The notes: a model not told the origin generated them from the sequence alone. A stretch of 64,000 bases of DNA from Scleromatobacter humisilvae (GCF_023231945.1 NZ_JAJLJH010000001.1:1736001-1800000), one strand, 5' to 3'; positions 26,309 through 35,078 are shown, counted from the first letter of the stretch. Made by a program: numbers and translations.

Positions 26309-27396
26309 GTTTGGCGCTTCAGAAGGAAGTTCCACTGCGGGGATTCAGCGTACAGCAGTGGAAGCGAGTTGTTCGGTGTCGCATGCTCGAACCCGAGCAG
26401 CAAGTTCAGCGAGTGCTGGGTGGTGGCGGGGATGTTCCGCTTGGTGCAGAGCGCTTTCACGAACTCCCGGACGTCATCAACCAGGTTCTCATCGTCTATC
26501 GCCCACTGCCGCTCGTTCTTCGCCGCGCCGCGATAGAACTGGTGGGCAGCACCGAAGACCTCGACCGGCAGCAGGGTCAGCCAAGGGAACTTGGCAGTCA
26601 ACTTGTCCAAACCCTTCTGGTGCGCGACCAGGGGGCAGTAGATGACCGCTTGCGTGCCGGCGTACGTGTCGAGCTTGTAGTGCTCAGCGAATCCGGAAAA
26701 CTGCTTTCCGGTTCCGAGCATGTCGTCGACGAAGACCAAGCACTTCACGGTCGCGGGCAGCGCACCGAGGTTCTCCGGCTTGCACGTCAGGGCCTTGCTG
26801 ACGCCGTCACGCTGGAACTGCCGGATGACGACCGAGCCGCTCTTGCCGGGCACCTGCTCATGACTGCCATCGACGGCGACGAATCGAACGGGATGTGTCG
26901 CGTCACCCGACCGGAGGGACTCGACGAGTCCATCGACGTCGGCGAAGTTGCCGATGCCCCGCCGGCGAAGCTCGCAAGGCAACACGCATTCGTTGACATG
27001 CTGGATGGCGCTTGTGACCATCGCCTGTGAGCGATAGGACAGGTTGTCGAGCACACGCGCCGCCAGATACTGGTCCTCGCTCGAGATGAAGTTCTTGAGC
27101 CAGAGGTTCAGCCGAACGTCGGAGATGCCGGTGATCACCCCTCGGCGAAGCAGCATCCGAAACCGACTGACCACCTGGTCGTACAGCCCCTCGTGAGTGG
27201 GCGGAACATGGAACGCCAAATCAAGATCCTCCACAGGGAAGGCAGACCGCCCTCTCGGTGGGACGACCGAACTGCACCCGGATGCCCTACAGGCCCATCT
27301 GAGCGCGACATCTGCGACGGTAGCATCCGCAAGTGGGATTCCGTGCACTTCGATAACGAAAACTTTCTTTGGCCCATGTCGGGTTCGAGGCTCCAT
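26305..27396 (-). CDS. phosphoribosyltransferase-like protein (PRTase-CE type)
   Basis: The 363-residue protein has one clear motif, the PRPP-binding loop VFVDDMLGTGK at residues 221-231 (two acidic residues then T-G), preceded by the hydrophobic strand VKCL. The C-terminal NNSLPLLYAESPQWNFLLKR is a closing signature I associate with the PRTase-CE family, proposed as an effector in prokaryotic conflict systems together with ORC/CDC6-like ATPases. It is the first gene of a three-gene operon and overlaps the ATPase by 4 bases. The reaction and target are unknown. The N-terminal 60 residues are weakly conserved in appearance, so a later start is possible. Confidence 0.8.
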   Translation of the reverse strand: MEPRTRHGPKKVFVIEVHGIPLADATVADVALRWACRASGCSSVVPPRGRSAFPVEDLDLAFHVPPTHEGLYDQVVSRFRMLLRRGVITGISDVRLNLWLKNFISSEDQYLAARVLDNLSYRSQAMVTSAIQHVNECVLPCELRRRGIGNFADVDGLVESLRSGDATHPVRFVAVDGSHEQVPGKSGSVVIRQFQRDGVSKALTCKPENLGALPATVKCLVFVDDMLGTGKQFSGFAEHYKLDTYAGTQAVIYCPLVAHQKGLDKLTAKFPWLTLLPVEVFGAAHQFYRGAAKNERQWAIDDENLVDDVREFVKALCTKRNIPATTQHSLNLLLGFEHATPNNSLPLLYAESPQWNFLLKRQT

Positions 27397-27484
27397 TTCC
27401 GTTATCTAGTAGGAGGGAAGCCACCAAAGACTTGGCGTGAAGGCGATTGGCGCGCGTCCGAAGGCGAATAGGCGGTGGGGTATT

Positions 27485-28720
27485 ATGCTGCGCGCTGCAG
27501 CGGTTGGATTCAAGGCCACCCTCTTCCGCCGGCGGGCCGTCGAGGCGAATCGATCACTCAGAACGCAAACGATCAAGCGCGTATTCATGCTTCTCAAACG
27601 GGCCAGCCTTCCGATCATCGAGCACGCTTCGACAGGTGTGCGGTCTAGAGACGGCTCCGTTCTGGGGCCCGGTAGCATCGACGGCGCCTTGAATGCCGGC
27701 TCCTTGCGTATTGCCGGCGCCATCGCGAAGACGATCTACGCGAACCCGACTCCATCGCTTGGAACGAAGGCCACACTCTCCATGCAGTCCTTCGCCAGCG
27801 TACAGTGGCTTTCGCGGGCAACTGCAGGCTCCAGTAACTTGCGTCTCGTCGCGCAGCACGTCCAGTCAGATCTCGGCGTGAGGGACTTCTCTCGCAGCAG
27901 TCGAGTGGGTGAGTACGGACAGGGTCTGTGTTCGATCTTCATACAAGATCACCTGCACGTTCCCATCGTCTTGGACTTCGGCGTCCTGTGCGGCTTACTT
28001 GGCATTCCGGTCCCCTCGAAGTCGGTCAAGCATCCTGACTTCGCTGGTTGGCTGGGTCCGGAATACTGGCTAGTTGAATCGAAGGCAAGCCTCGCGCAAA
28101 GCTCGGTCAAGACAGAGCTGCGAGAGGGCCTGATTCAGTGTGATGCCGGCGCGACGCACATCGCAGCGAACGGCGGGTGGCTTCCTACCCGGTCGTATTC
28201 TGTTCTCACCGCTTTTCAGACTGATGCAGCAGCCGACGACACCGCAGTTCATTTTGCTGACCCTTCGCGTCGGGGCGGTCGCATCCCAGATGACATCCAC
28301 GATAGGGTAGTCAGGCACTACTATCGAAGCGCCTTCACTGCGCTTGGCGCGGTGGGAGACCGGCTGGATGGAAGGCTGTCGCAGCGACGAATCCGAAGCA
28401 CCTTTTTGCCGGGCTTCCCTGGTGTCCGGTTCGAACAGATAGCAGGAGGCCGACCACCATCATTTGTTCGGCCCGCGAGTGAGTCCATGGACCTTCAATG
28501 GTCACGCCTCTATGTCGACGCACGTGTAATGGACGCGCTTCGCACAGGCCAAGCAGCCAGCTACCAGGATGCCACCCGTCGATGGATACGTGACCTGCAG
28601 AGATCCGGTGAAGGGGTCGGCAGCAACATGGTCGCTTGGGCTGATGGTCTCGTTCTCGACCTGGTAGGCATCGACATAGATTTCGCTTCTCCAGAGGCTG
28701 TTTCCAACACTCCGAGGTGA
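27485..28720 (+). CDS. unknown protein with a PD-(D/E)xK-like nuclease motif
   Basis: The 411-residue protein is not a family I can name. Its centre contains HPDFAGWLGPEYWLVESKAS, a P-D followed 13 residues later by E-x-K on a hydrophobic strand, the classical catalytic pattern of PD-(D/E)xK nucleases. No transmembrane segment is visible. ATG 27485 has GGTGGGG upstream; an earlier GTG at 27437 is possible. It is divergent from the PRTase/ATPase operon, across about 90 bases, and may be a nuclease arm of that system or of the nearby methyltransferase. Downstream 28721-29243 (about 520 bases) holds no gene I can support. Confidence 0.65.
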   Translation: MLRAAAVGFKATLFRRRAVEANRSLRTQTIKRVFMLLKRASLPIIEHASTGVRSRDGSVLGPGSIDGALNAGSLRIAGAIAKTIYANPTPSLGTKATLSMQSFASVQWLSRATAGSSNLRLVAQHVQSDLGVRDFSRSSRVGEYGQGLCSIFIQDHLHVPIVLDFGVLCGLLGIPVPSKSVKHPDFAGWLGPEYWLVESKASLAQSSVKTELREGLIQCDAGATHIAANGGWLPTRSYSVLTAFQTDAAADDTAVHFADPSRRGGRIPDDIHDRVVRHYYRSAFTALGAVGDRLDGRLSQRRIRSTFLPGFPGVRFEQIAGGRPPSFVRPASESMDLQWSRLYVDARVMDALRTGQAASYQDATRRWIRDLQRSGEGVGSNMVAWADGLVLDLVGIDIDFASPEAVSNTPR

Positions 28721-29243
28721 GCCGCAACTGGGCAGGCGAAGCAACGGAGCAGACCAGAAAGTTGGCGCCGCCTATCAAGAGCCACGGTCACGGCTCCGAC
28801 GCCGAGCCTCATCCGTGGTGGGCCCGAAGACGCATGAGCGCAAGGCTCCCGCCCCAGAGCGGGATGCCGCTGCCGGCACGTGCGAGGATCTCCAGTTGTT
28901 CACTCTGTGAGTGCGCTCATCCCCCAAGCCTAGCGGCCGGCGCCGTGGCCTGCCCTGCGCCAAGCGCTCGATTTCTCGGCCCTTTTGACGCGCCGGGATC
29001 AGTTGCCATGCGGTGTTCTTAGTACGGCCGCTGGCGGTCGTCGGAGATCGTGTACTGCGCGGCCAGGTTGCTCGGATCGGGGTGTGGCCATCGCACTCGA
29101 AACTCCAGCCTACCGACGCGTCCGCGAAATCCACGGCAGAAATGACGTGTACTGCTTCACTTTGCGTGGCACGCGTCATCCTGGCGCGGCTTTTGACTCC
29201 AAAGTTGCTTGGTGGCGGGCGCTGCCCGCACCCCGCCCGCCCG

Positions 29244-30683
29244 TCACTCCACGACCACGTAGAAGGGTTCGGACACGCCGTAGATCTTCCGGTCCGACTT
29301 CTTCACCAGAAACGCCTGAACGAAGTGGACGCCGCGGAAGCCAAGCGACTCGTTGTGGCTCTCGGCCGTCTTGCCCTCGTTGAACTCGCCGCGCAGCTGG
29401 CCGGCATCCAGGGCCTCCGTGTCGGTGTTGGCTACGCGCCATTGAAGCTTGTAGTCGTCGCCGAACGGCACCCCGACCGCGTTCGTCGCCTTGAAGCGGA
29501 TGCCGCGGTGGTTCGGCAGCGGTTCGCCCGACGCGATGTTTCGCAGGAAAGCGCCGTTGCGCGACGTGAGCAGGTCCGCGGACACCCTCACGGTGTGCTG
29601 CTGCTGCTGCGGCGCCGCGCGCCAGGTCGGCCGGCGCACGTGGGGCAGGCGTACGAGCGAGCTCGGGATGACGTCCTTGCCGCGCGCCTTGACCATGTCG
29701 ACCAGATCCTTGAACTGGCCGTACACCGCGACCGCAGCGCGCTTGGTGATCGACTCGCTGACACGCGCGGCTGCCTTGGTCTCGCTGGCCGCGAACGCGT
29801 CACCGAACACGCGGCGCCACTTCGCGATCGACTCTTCCTTGTCCTGCTCGTCGTAGGCGTCGTCAATCCACCCGCGGTACACGTTGATCTTGTCGCGGAA
29901 GTTCGCGTACTTCGTGTCGTCCCACACTTCGCTCTGAACCTCGGGTGCCAGAACCGGGTTGCGAACGGTGGGCAGGCTGGCGTTAGCTTGCAGCCAGTCG
30001 TCGAGGCGGCCGATGATCGTCTTCAGGCAGGTCGGTGTGTCGACAAAATCCTTCGAATCCTTGTCGCTGTCGCTGATGCGCAGGCCTATCAGGGTCGTCA
30101 ACAGGAACGACGGGCAGGTGAAGTTGGTCTTGATGGCGCGCAGATGCTTCAGCAGGCGCGTCACCTTCTTCATGTCGTTGCCGCCGGCAACGCCGTTCTT
30201 GCTTTTGACCCAGTCCGTGTAGCGAATCGGCTCGGTCTGCTTGAACGTGTCGGTGGTGCGATTGCACACCTCGTAGATGCCATTCACCTGGCGACCAAGC
30301 ACGCAGGGCGCGATGTCGATGCGACGTTCCTTGGCGTACTCGATGGTCACGCAGTAGGAGTAGCGACGCACCTTGTCCTTGTAGGTGCTGTTCTCTTTGA
30401 GGGCGTTGTACAGGTTGTCGATGTACTCGGCGGCCGTCCATCCGGTGACTGGCTCAACGATGGCGAGCAAGTCCGCGTCGAACTCATCGCCGGACACCGG
30501 CTTGATGATGGTGCCGTGAGCCCAGGAGCCGTGGCCCCGGAATTCGACAATCTTCGCGCCCCAGGACGAGGCCTTGATCGCCCGCTGAACGGCCTCGACG
30601 CTGCTGTCAAGCTGGTCGACGCGCGTCTGGTTCAGGTTGACCTCCTCGTCGAGGAAGGTCTTAAATTGTTCGATGAGTTTCAT
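29244..30683 (-). CDS. CBASS CD-NTase with C-terminal AGS-C sensor domain
   Basis: The 479-residue protein has the nucleotidyltransferase core: GHGSWAHGT (G-S motif at 52-53), the catalytic pair in EFDADL (D69, D71) and the third acid in RRIDIAP (D123). Such CD-NTases make cyclic oligonucleotides on phage infection. The last 130 residues (from about HTVRVSADLL to the final YVVVE) fit the AGS-C domain (adenylyl/guanylyl and SMODS C-terminal sensor), which occurs on a subset of CD-NTases. ATG 30683 overlaps the effector stop as ATGA; the frame reaches 30908, but that part lies inside the effector gene. It pairs with the S-4TM gene. Confidence 0.9.
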   Translation of the reverse strand: MKLIEQFKTFLDEEVNLNQTRVDQLDSSVEAVQRAIKASSWGAKIVEFRGHGSWAHGTIIKPVSGDEFDADLLAIVEPVTGWTAAEYIDNLYNALKENSTYKDKVRRYSYCVTIEYAKERRIDIAPCVLGRQVNGIYEVCNRTTDTFKQTEPIRYTDWVKSKNGVAGGNDMKKVTRLLKHLRAIKTNFTCPSFLLTTLIGLRISDSDKDSKDFVDTPTCLKTIIGRLDDWLQANASLPTVRNPVLAPEVQSEVWDDTKYANFRDKINVYRGWIDDAYDEQDKEESIAKWRRVFGDAFAASETKAAARVSESITKRAAVAVYGQFKDLVDMVKARGKDVIPSSLVRLPHVRRPTWRAAPQQQQHTVRVSADLLTSRNGAFLRNIASGEPLPNHRGIRFKATNAVGVPFGDDYKLQWRVANTDTEALDAGQLRGEFNEGKTAESHNESLGFRGVHFVQAFLVKKSDRKIYGVSEPFYVVVE

Positions 30684-31597
30684 TGCTGCGCCCTCCCTTC
30701 GAGCGACTTCATGGCTGTTGCGACAAGTTCTTCGGCCGCGTGATGCGCTTCGTCCTCGCTGGCGTCGCGCATTCGGTAGTACACCCAATCGAAGACGAGC
30801 GGGTTGCGCTCTCGGTACTGGTAGATCGCGTCCTGCAGGTTGCGCGACCCGGCCTCCATCTCCGCGATGCTGCCCCCGCGAAGTGCTCTGTCCCACAACG
30901 TGTCCCATTCAGCGAAGAGGTTGTCGATGGACGTTGCGCTGTTGGTCTGCGCTCGGTGCTCCTTGAGTGCCCATGTCAGCAACGGCATGAACGGCACCGC
31001 CACGTTTAACAGCAGATCGTTCAATTGCAAACCGATCGGCACGCTGATAGCCAGCATCGCAATTGCGAACACGACGGTGGCGCCCAACACCCAGCTGCCG
31101 TAGGTACGGCGCACTCGCGAGTCGTACCGCAAGTTCGTCCGCTGACAGACCATCCGGCCCAGATAAAGCGGCAACTTGGCGACGCTGGCGTCATACCAAG
31201 CAAGGAAGTGGGACTCACGCTCGGGGTCGAGCGGCTTCGCGGACAATCGCCGCAATTCCTCCAGATCGACAGGCTTGCCCGCGACGAAGCGGTTCCATTG
31301 CAAGCTGAACACTTCCGTGTCGAACAGCTCCTGCAGCTTCGCGCCGCGCTTGATGCGGTCCTTCTGCACCCGCTCGATCCAGCCGGTGTCCAGGAGCAGA
31401 AGGATGATCGCCGCCAACGCAACGAACGCCTTCACGGTCGGATGCGTCGGCCCTTCAATTGCGCCGAATACGGGCAGCGCGATCGATATGCTGACCATTA
31501 CGCCTTGCGTCCATTTCGCGAAGCGGTAGTTTCGGTCTCGGGCCCGCAGGAATCTGATCCTCTCGGGCTTGGCTTGTTGTACTGGAATATCGTTCAT
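30680..31597 (-). CDS. S-4TM family pore-forming CBASS effector
   Basis: The 305-residue protein has four hydrophobic segments in two pairs, at about 33-47, 55-72, 168-190 and 192-210, separated by a soluble stretch with RTNLRYDSRVRRTYG. This layout is that of the SMODS-associating four-TM (S-4TM) effectors, which open the inner membrane when the partner enzyme makes its cyclic nucleotide and so stop phage spread. It is followed by the CD-NTase with a 4-base overlap. Start ATG 31597 is a guess between two ATGs (31633 also possible); neither has a strong ribosome binding site. Confidence 0.88.
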   Translation of the reverse strand: MNDIPVQQAKPERIRFLRARDRNYRFAKWTQGVMVSISIALPVFGAIEGPTHPTVKAFVALAAIILLLLDTGWIERVQKDRIKRGAKLQELFDTEVFSLQWNRFVAGKPVDLEELRRLSAKPLDPERESHFLAWYDASVAKLPLYLGRMVCQRTNLRYDSRVRRTYGSWVLGATVVFAIAMLAISVPIGLQLNDLLLNVAVPFMPLLTWALKEHRAQTNSATSIDNLFAEWDTLWDRALRGGSIAEMEAGSRNLQDAIYQYRERNPLVFDWVYYRMRDASEDEAHHAAEELVATAMKSLEGRAQQ

Positions 31598-32171
31598 ATT
31601 CAATTCAATCGAAACAGAGAACGCCGGCGCCATCCGCAAGTTGATGCGGATTCACACAGCGACGGAAATGCGGCACGTTGCGAAGCGCGAGCTTGACCGC
31701 GCGTCTTCTCGATACGACGCGTGCGCGGTCTCCGACTAAGGTTCGGATGAGATCAATCGAGTCGCGCCTATGCAGCGCCCTTCAACTCTCACGAATCTCG
31801 CGCAAGGCAGACGCGATAGCATCATGCCGCAGCCTAAGGCGCGGTATTGATTCATTGCCTCCCTCATCTCTTTGCCTCCGGACTCGCAGATTTCCAGGAA
31901 TCTTTTTGGAGTTTTATTTTTTTGTCCGCTGCGTGCACCGGTCAGGTTTCTTGACTCTCTAGGCGCCGTCGCACTCGCCGCTCAGCAGCTGGGACGACCT
32001 GGTCGCATCGGTAACTCAAGGATACATCTAACCAGGCTCTTGTGCTGCAAAAAAGCAGCACGAGCACTACCCAAAACGATGAGTCGTTTGCGTAGTCGTC
32101 GCGCGCAACCCGCGGGGAGCAGCCTTCAAGCCACGAGTGGCGCGTGGCGGCGGTAAGCGCGCTGCTGCGGC
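31598..32171. other. intergenic stretch upstream of the CBASS pair
   Basis: About 570 bases without a supportable gene. It is AT-richer near 31890-31925, with runs of T, and probably carries the CBASS promoter on the minus strand. A perfect hairpin (7-base arms GTGCTGC/GCAGCAC around six A residues) lies at 32042-32061, downstream of the ApeA-like stop; it lacks a T tract on the minus strand, so a terminator role is uncertain. Confidence 0.5.
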
Positions 32172-33845
32172 TCAGGCCGGCAACAGCGAGTAGTCGATGA
32201 TCACGGCCGAGTGAACCGACTCCGTTTGTGTTGCGTCTTCAAAGTACGCTTCGCCGACGTAGCTCACGGCCTCTTTGGGAAGGCCAAGGCGCTCGTAGGG
32301 GTGACCGCCGATCTTGGCGGTAATCGTCTCCTGCAGACGCTTTGAGTAACTCAGCGAATACGAAAGTCTCCCTCGCCTGTCCTGGACAAAGCACGGGGTG
32401 AAGAGCCTACGGTTCCGCTTCTTGATCACATCCAGCTGCTTGGCCGTCACCCTGAAAAACGTGTCCGGCCTGAGAATTCGATGAAGGTGAACCTCGTCGA
32501 TGTTCGAGACCATCCGCAGCTGGTTGCGCGGCCGGTCTAGGCACCGGAAGAAGACGTCCTTGTCCAGACCGACCTCAAGGAAGAACAGGTACGTCAGCAG
32601 CAGGGTCAGACGATTCATAATCGCCAGCATCGGTGTCAGATCCGAGCTCTTGTACGAGATCGCAAGCGCGTGCGCGACCTGATCGCGCAGCTTCTTAATG
32701 CGTTTGAAGTCTGCGCTGGTGAAGCTGATAACCTTGACAACGTCTTGGTCGAGCGACGCCATGAGGGCGTCGAACTTGCTCGCGAACGTACCCGTTGACG
32801 CGAAAATCTGCGCGGCCGCACTCATAACCGCTGCCGCCTGCGCTTTCGTGAGCTTGCGCTTCACCGCAGCCAGGGCGGTCTCAAGTTCCTTGAGCCTGTC
32901 CGTGGGTTGAACGGGCGGGCCCGCCTTGAAGTCCTTCGACACATAGCCGTCCAACAAAGTGACGTACCCGAGGATGCGGTACTCCCAGAAGCCCTCGAAG
33001 GTCAGCATGCCAGCCAGGCGTGCCCAGACAACATCTCGGTGCTTCGACTGGAAGAACTTCTTGACCACAGTGTCCCAACTGCCATCGACGTCGTTCTTGC
33101 TCGTGAAGAACGTGCGCCAAGCGACCAAGTCGGGGTCGTCGGTTGATTGCGCCGACGGCGGAGGCGACTTCGACATACCGTAGTACAGGCGGCCGCTGTG
33201 CTTGCAGTCGGGAGACACATCGATCGATACGATCGAGCACGGGTGTACGAGCAGCAGAGATAGCAGCTGAGAGAACCGGCGAGCGAGGTCCCTGACCTCC
33301 AGCAGCGTGAAGCGATCGAGAGTCGCTGTGAAGAAGAACTCGAAGTGTTGGTGCAGGTTGCGATCTTCACCCTGCCGCACGAGCGTGGCGATGTACTCGC
33401 TCTCGCACTTGAAGTTCAAGTCGGACTGGGAGACTACGGCGACGAGCTTGTCGGGCATCGAATTCCACGTGAGCTTCACGCCCAGCTCGTCATCAATGCG
33501 CATCTGCGAGAAGAACCAGTCCGACACGTCCGTGTAGCGAACTTCAAACCTCTGGATCTTCGCTGCATTGATTCCGTGTTCAGCCACGAAATCGATGAGG
33601 AGTGACCGTCCGTGGCCCTTGCAGCCGAACAGGCTCCAGTTCGTGCCATCCTCCGCTGCAGCAACCAGTCCCTCGGCCAGCTGGGCTTCGTTGAGCTGAA
33701 TGATCGGCGCAAGTCCGTCGATCGAGAAGGTCGCGGAGCAGCTGTAGCCGAAGGTGAGCTTGCCGTCGCCGATGTCGCCGACATCGGGGTGAGACAGCTT
33801 GACGCGCAGGGTGCGCTTCTGATCCGTTTCGGTCGTGTACCTCAT
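32172..33845 (-). CDS. ApeA-like HEPN-domain anti-phage protein
   Basis: The 557-residue protein resembles ApeA-type single-gene abortive-infection proteins: a beta-rich N-terminal domain (about residues 1-225) and a C-terminal HEPN domain with the R-x4-H motif RDQVAH at R387-H392, in a helix after KRIKKL. HEPN proteins are metal-free RNases that cut cellular RNA once triggered. Start ATG 33845 follows GGAGCG. It may be the last gene of a leftward run of small genes, with a 4-base overlap to a short frame at 33842-34069. A 22-base perfect palindrome lies 67-88 bases upstream. Confidence 0.8.
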   Translation of the reverse strand: MRYTTETDQKRTLRVKLSHPDVGDIGDGKLTFGYSCSATFSIDGLAPIIQLNEAQLAEGLVAAAEDGTNWSLFGCKGHGRSLLIDFVAEHGINAAKIQRFEVRYTDVSDWFFSQMRIDDELGVKLTWNSMPDKLVAVVSQSDLNFKCESEYIATLVRQGEDRNLHQHFEFFFTATLDRFTLLEVRDLARRFSQLLSLLLVHPCSIVSIDVSPDCKHSGRLYYGMSKSPPPSAQSTDDPDLVAWRTFFTSKNDVDGSWDTVVKKFFQSKHRDVVWARLAGMLTFEGFWEYRILGYVTLLDGYVSKDFKAGPPVQPTDRLKELETALAAVKRKLTKAQAAAVMSAAAQIFASTGTFASKFDALMASLDQDVVKVISFTSADFKRIKKLRDQVAHALAISYKSSDLTPMLAIMNRLTLLLTYLFFLEVGLDKDVFFRCLDRPRNQLRMVSNIDEVHLHRILRPDTFFRVTAKQLDVIKKRNRRLFTPCFVQDRRGRLSYSLSYSKRLQETITAKIGGHPYERLGLPKEAVSYVGEAYFEDATQTESVHSAVIIDYSLLPA

Positions 33846-34069
33846 CTCGCGCTCCAGGCGGCCCGCCCATCAGGACGACCCGATTGTGGATCTTCGAGTC
33901 GGGGTCTCAGGACGGCACGTGCACACGTGCCGTGAAGTTGACGAACAACGGCGGCGAGCGTCAGCGAAGCACCATCGGCAAGATGATCTGGAACATCTCG
34001 GAGACCATCGTCTAGGTGCTCAGCCACCGACACGATGGCGGGAAACGATTCCTCATTCAAGGCCGGCAA
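33842..34069 (-). CDS. possible small gene overlapping the ApeA-like start
   Basis: A 75-residue frame begins at TTG 34069 (PALNEESFPAIVSVAEHLDD) and stops so that its TGA overlaps the ATG of the ApeA-like gene as ATGA. That overlap and the acidic, balanced composition of the first half support a real coupled gene; the Arg-rich second half and lack of a clear ribosome binding site argue against it. Part of it is encoded by the palindrome at 33912-33933. Confidence 0.35.
   Translation of the reverse strand: MPALNEESFPAIVSVAEHLDDGLRDVPDHLADGASLTLAAVVRQLHGTCARAVLRPRLEDPQSGRPDGRAAWSAR
33912..33933. promoter_or_regulatory. 22-base palindrome upstream of the ApeA-like gene
   Basis: Ten-base perfect arms (ACGGCACGTG and CACGTGCCGT) flank a 2-base centre. 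It lies 67-88 bases upstream of the ApeA-like ATG. It could be an operator or an RNA hairpin limiting expression of a toxic protein. Confidence 0.5.
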
Positions 34070-34134
34070 CTTCAGCCAAGTTCGTCTCGTGAAGGTGTTC
34101 TGAGGTCAGGGCTCCGAGCGAGAGCAGAGACTCC

Positions 34135-34518
34135 TCAAGGCGCTGGTGGCGTCCAGCCGTTTCTCGTGGCTTCGGCTTTCCAGTCCGACACCCAGCCCTG
34201 CCGTTCGGCCTCGACTTGCCACGCGGGCTTCTGCGCTTGCGCGCGCGCTTCGCAATACTCGCTTAGCTTCACGAGGGGAGGGAACGTAGCTCCATAGATG
34301 GCCCCCGGCGTAGTCTTCCCGCGCACCGCTACCCCCTTGTTGCGAGGCGACGGTGCCTTTGCCAAGTCGAGCGACTGCATCACTGTCACCGCATCCTGAA
34401 GCAACCTCTTGAGCTGCGCATCCTGCGCGGCATTCATCAGCTTCCCGAGCTTCGGGATGCGCGCCTTGACCGTGCGCAGTTCCTTCATCTCGGCGATGAC
34501 TTCTTCGTATGTCGTCAA
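34135..34518 (-). CDS. hypothetical protein, island gene
   Basis: The 127-residue protein is helical in its first half (TYEEVIAEMKELRTVKARIP, KLGKLMNAAQDAQLKRLLQD) and Trp-rich near the end (QVEAERQGWVSDWKAEATRN), without a family I can name. The TTG start at 34518 is supported by AGGGAG six bases upstream. It follows two small genes on the same strand and precedes the ApeA-like gene, so it may be part of its operon. No catalytic motif is visible. Confidence 0.7.
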   Translation of the reverse strand: MTTYEEVIAEMKELRTVKARIPKLGKLMNAAQDAQLKRLLQDAVTVMQSLDLAKAPSPRNKGVAVRGKTTPGAIYGATFPPLVKLSEYCEARAQAQKPAWQVEAERQGWVSDWKAEATRNGWTPPAP

Positions 34519-34563
34519 GGTATCTCCCTTTGAAAGGCGCCCATCGGCGCTTCCTTGCTGGCC

Positions 34564-34776
34564 CTATTCGAGCCGGTCGAGTCGAACTTTGTCGACATGG
34601 CGTTGACCGGTCATGGACTCCGGCTCGCCCCTTGTTAGCCGCAACAGTCCACGATCTTTGAAATCCTCGAGCTCTCGCACGAACGCATTGAACTGCTCGT
34701 AAGTCTGCTGGGCCGACCGGACAATCATCCGACTGCCGCCCACTGGGATGCTTTCGTAGGCTTCCTGGGCGGTCAT
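34564..34776 (-). CDS. hypothetical small protein, island gene
   Basis: The 70-residue protein has the N-terminus MTAQEAYESIPVGGSRMIVR, a helical middle and an Arg-rich end (LLRLTRGEPESMTG). Its ATG overlaps the stop of the upstream 101-residue gene as ATGA, which supports both being real and coupled. I do not recognise the family; small phage-like regulators have similar size. Confidence 0.65.
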   Translation of the reverse strand: MTAQEAYESIPVGGSRMIVRSAQQTYEQFNAFVRELEDFKDRGLLRLTRGEPESMTGQRHVDKVRLDRLE

Positions 34777-35078
34777 TGATCGCGCTCCTCTGCCCGTACC
34801 GATTCGCGCGGCGCAACGTTCTTGAACATAGTGAGGCCGCCGCTTCCGCAGTCGACCGAGTACAGGATGTCGCTGACCAGGTCGAATGAAATGCCGGTCT
34901 CCATCGCGATCGAGCCGTAGCTCAGCACCTGATGCGGCTCAGTCTGAGCCGCTTCCTGCGCATTGATGTAGCGCTCAAGTCGGCTCGCGAGTTCATTCCT
35001 GGTCGCGACGCTCTGGCGCTTCCTCGCATCGGAGCCCTTGTAGCTCTTGCGTGGCACGTGGACGGGATAGGTTGGCAT
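34773..35078 (-). CDS. hypothetical protein, first gene of the tRNA-proximal island run
   Basis: The 101-residue protein has a basic N-terminus (MPTYPVHVPRKSYKG, then ARKRQSVATRNELASRLERY) and a C-terminal part that could be a winged-helix-like domain (SYGSIAMETGISFDLVSDIL). This suggests a DNA-binding regulator, but I cannot name a family. ATG 35078 was chosen over an earlier start (35162), which gives a Trp/Pro-rich extension unlike coding sequence. It leads the run of minus-strand genes ending in the ApeA-like gene. Confidence 0.65.
   Translation of the reverse strand: MPTYPVHVPRKSYKGSDARKRQSVATRNELASRLERYINAQEAAQTEPHQVLSYGSIAMETGISFDLVSDILYSVDCGSGGLTMFKNVAPRESVRAEERDQ

Noticed and set aside
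24620-26536. A plus-strand frame of 638 codons antisense to the ATPase
   Set aside because: It mirrors the codon pattern of the ATPase, has no ribosome binding site and no family resemblance.
28721-29243. Possible small gene between the nuclease-like and CBASS genes
   Set aside because: Several frames exist, but all are Arg/Pro-rich without start signals; the region lies between convergent genes.
29013-30743. A plus-strand frame of 576 codons antisense to the CD-NTase
   Set aside because: The CD-NTase is clear from its catalytic motifs; the opposite frame is only its shadow.
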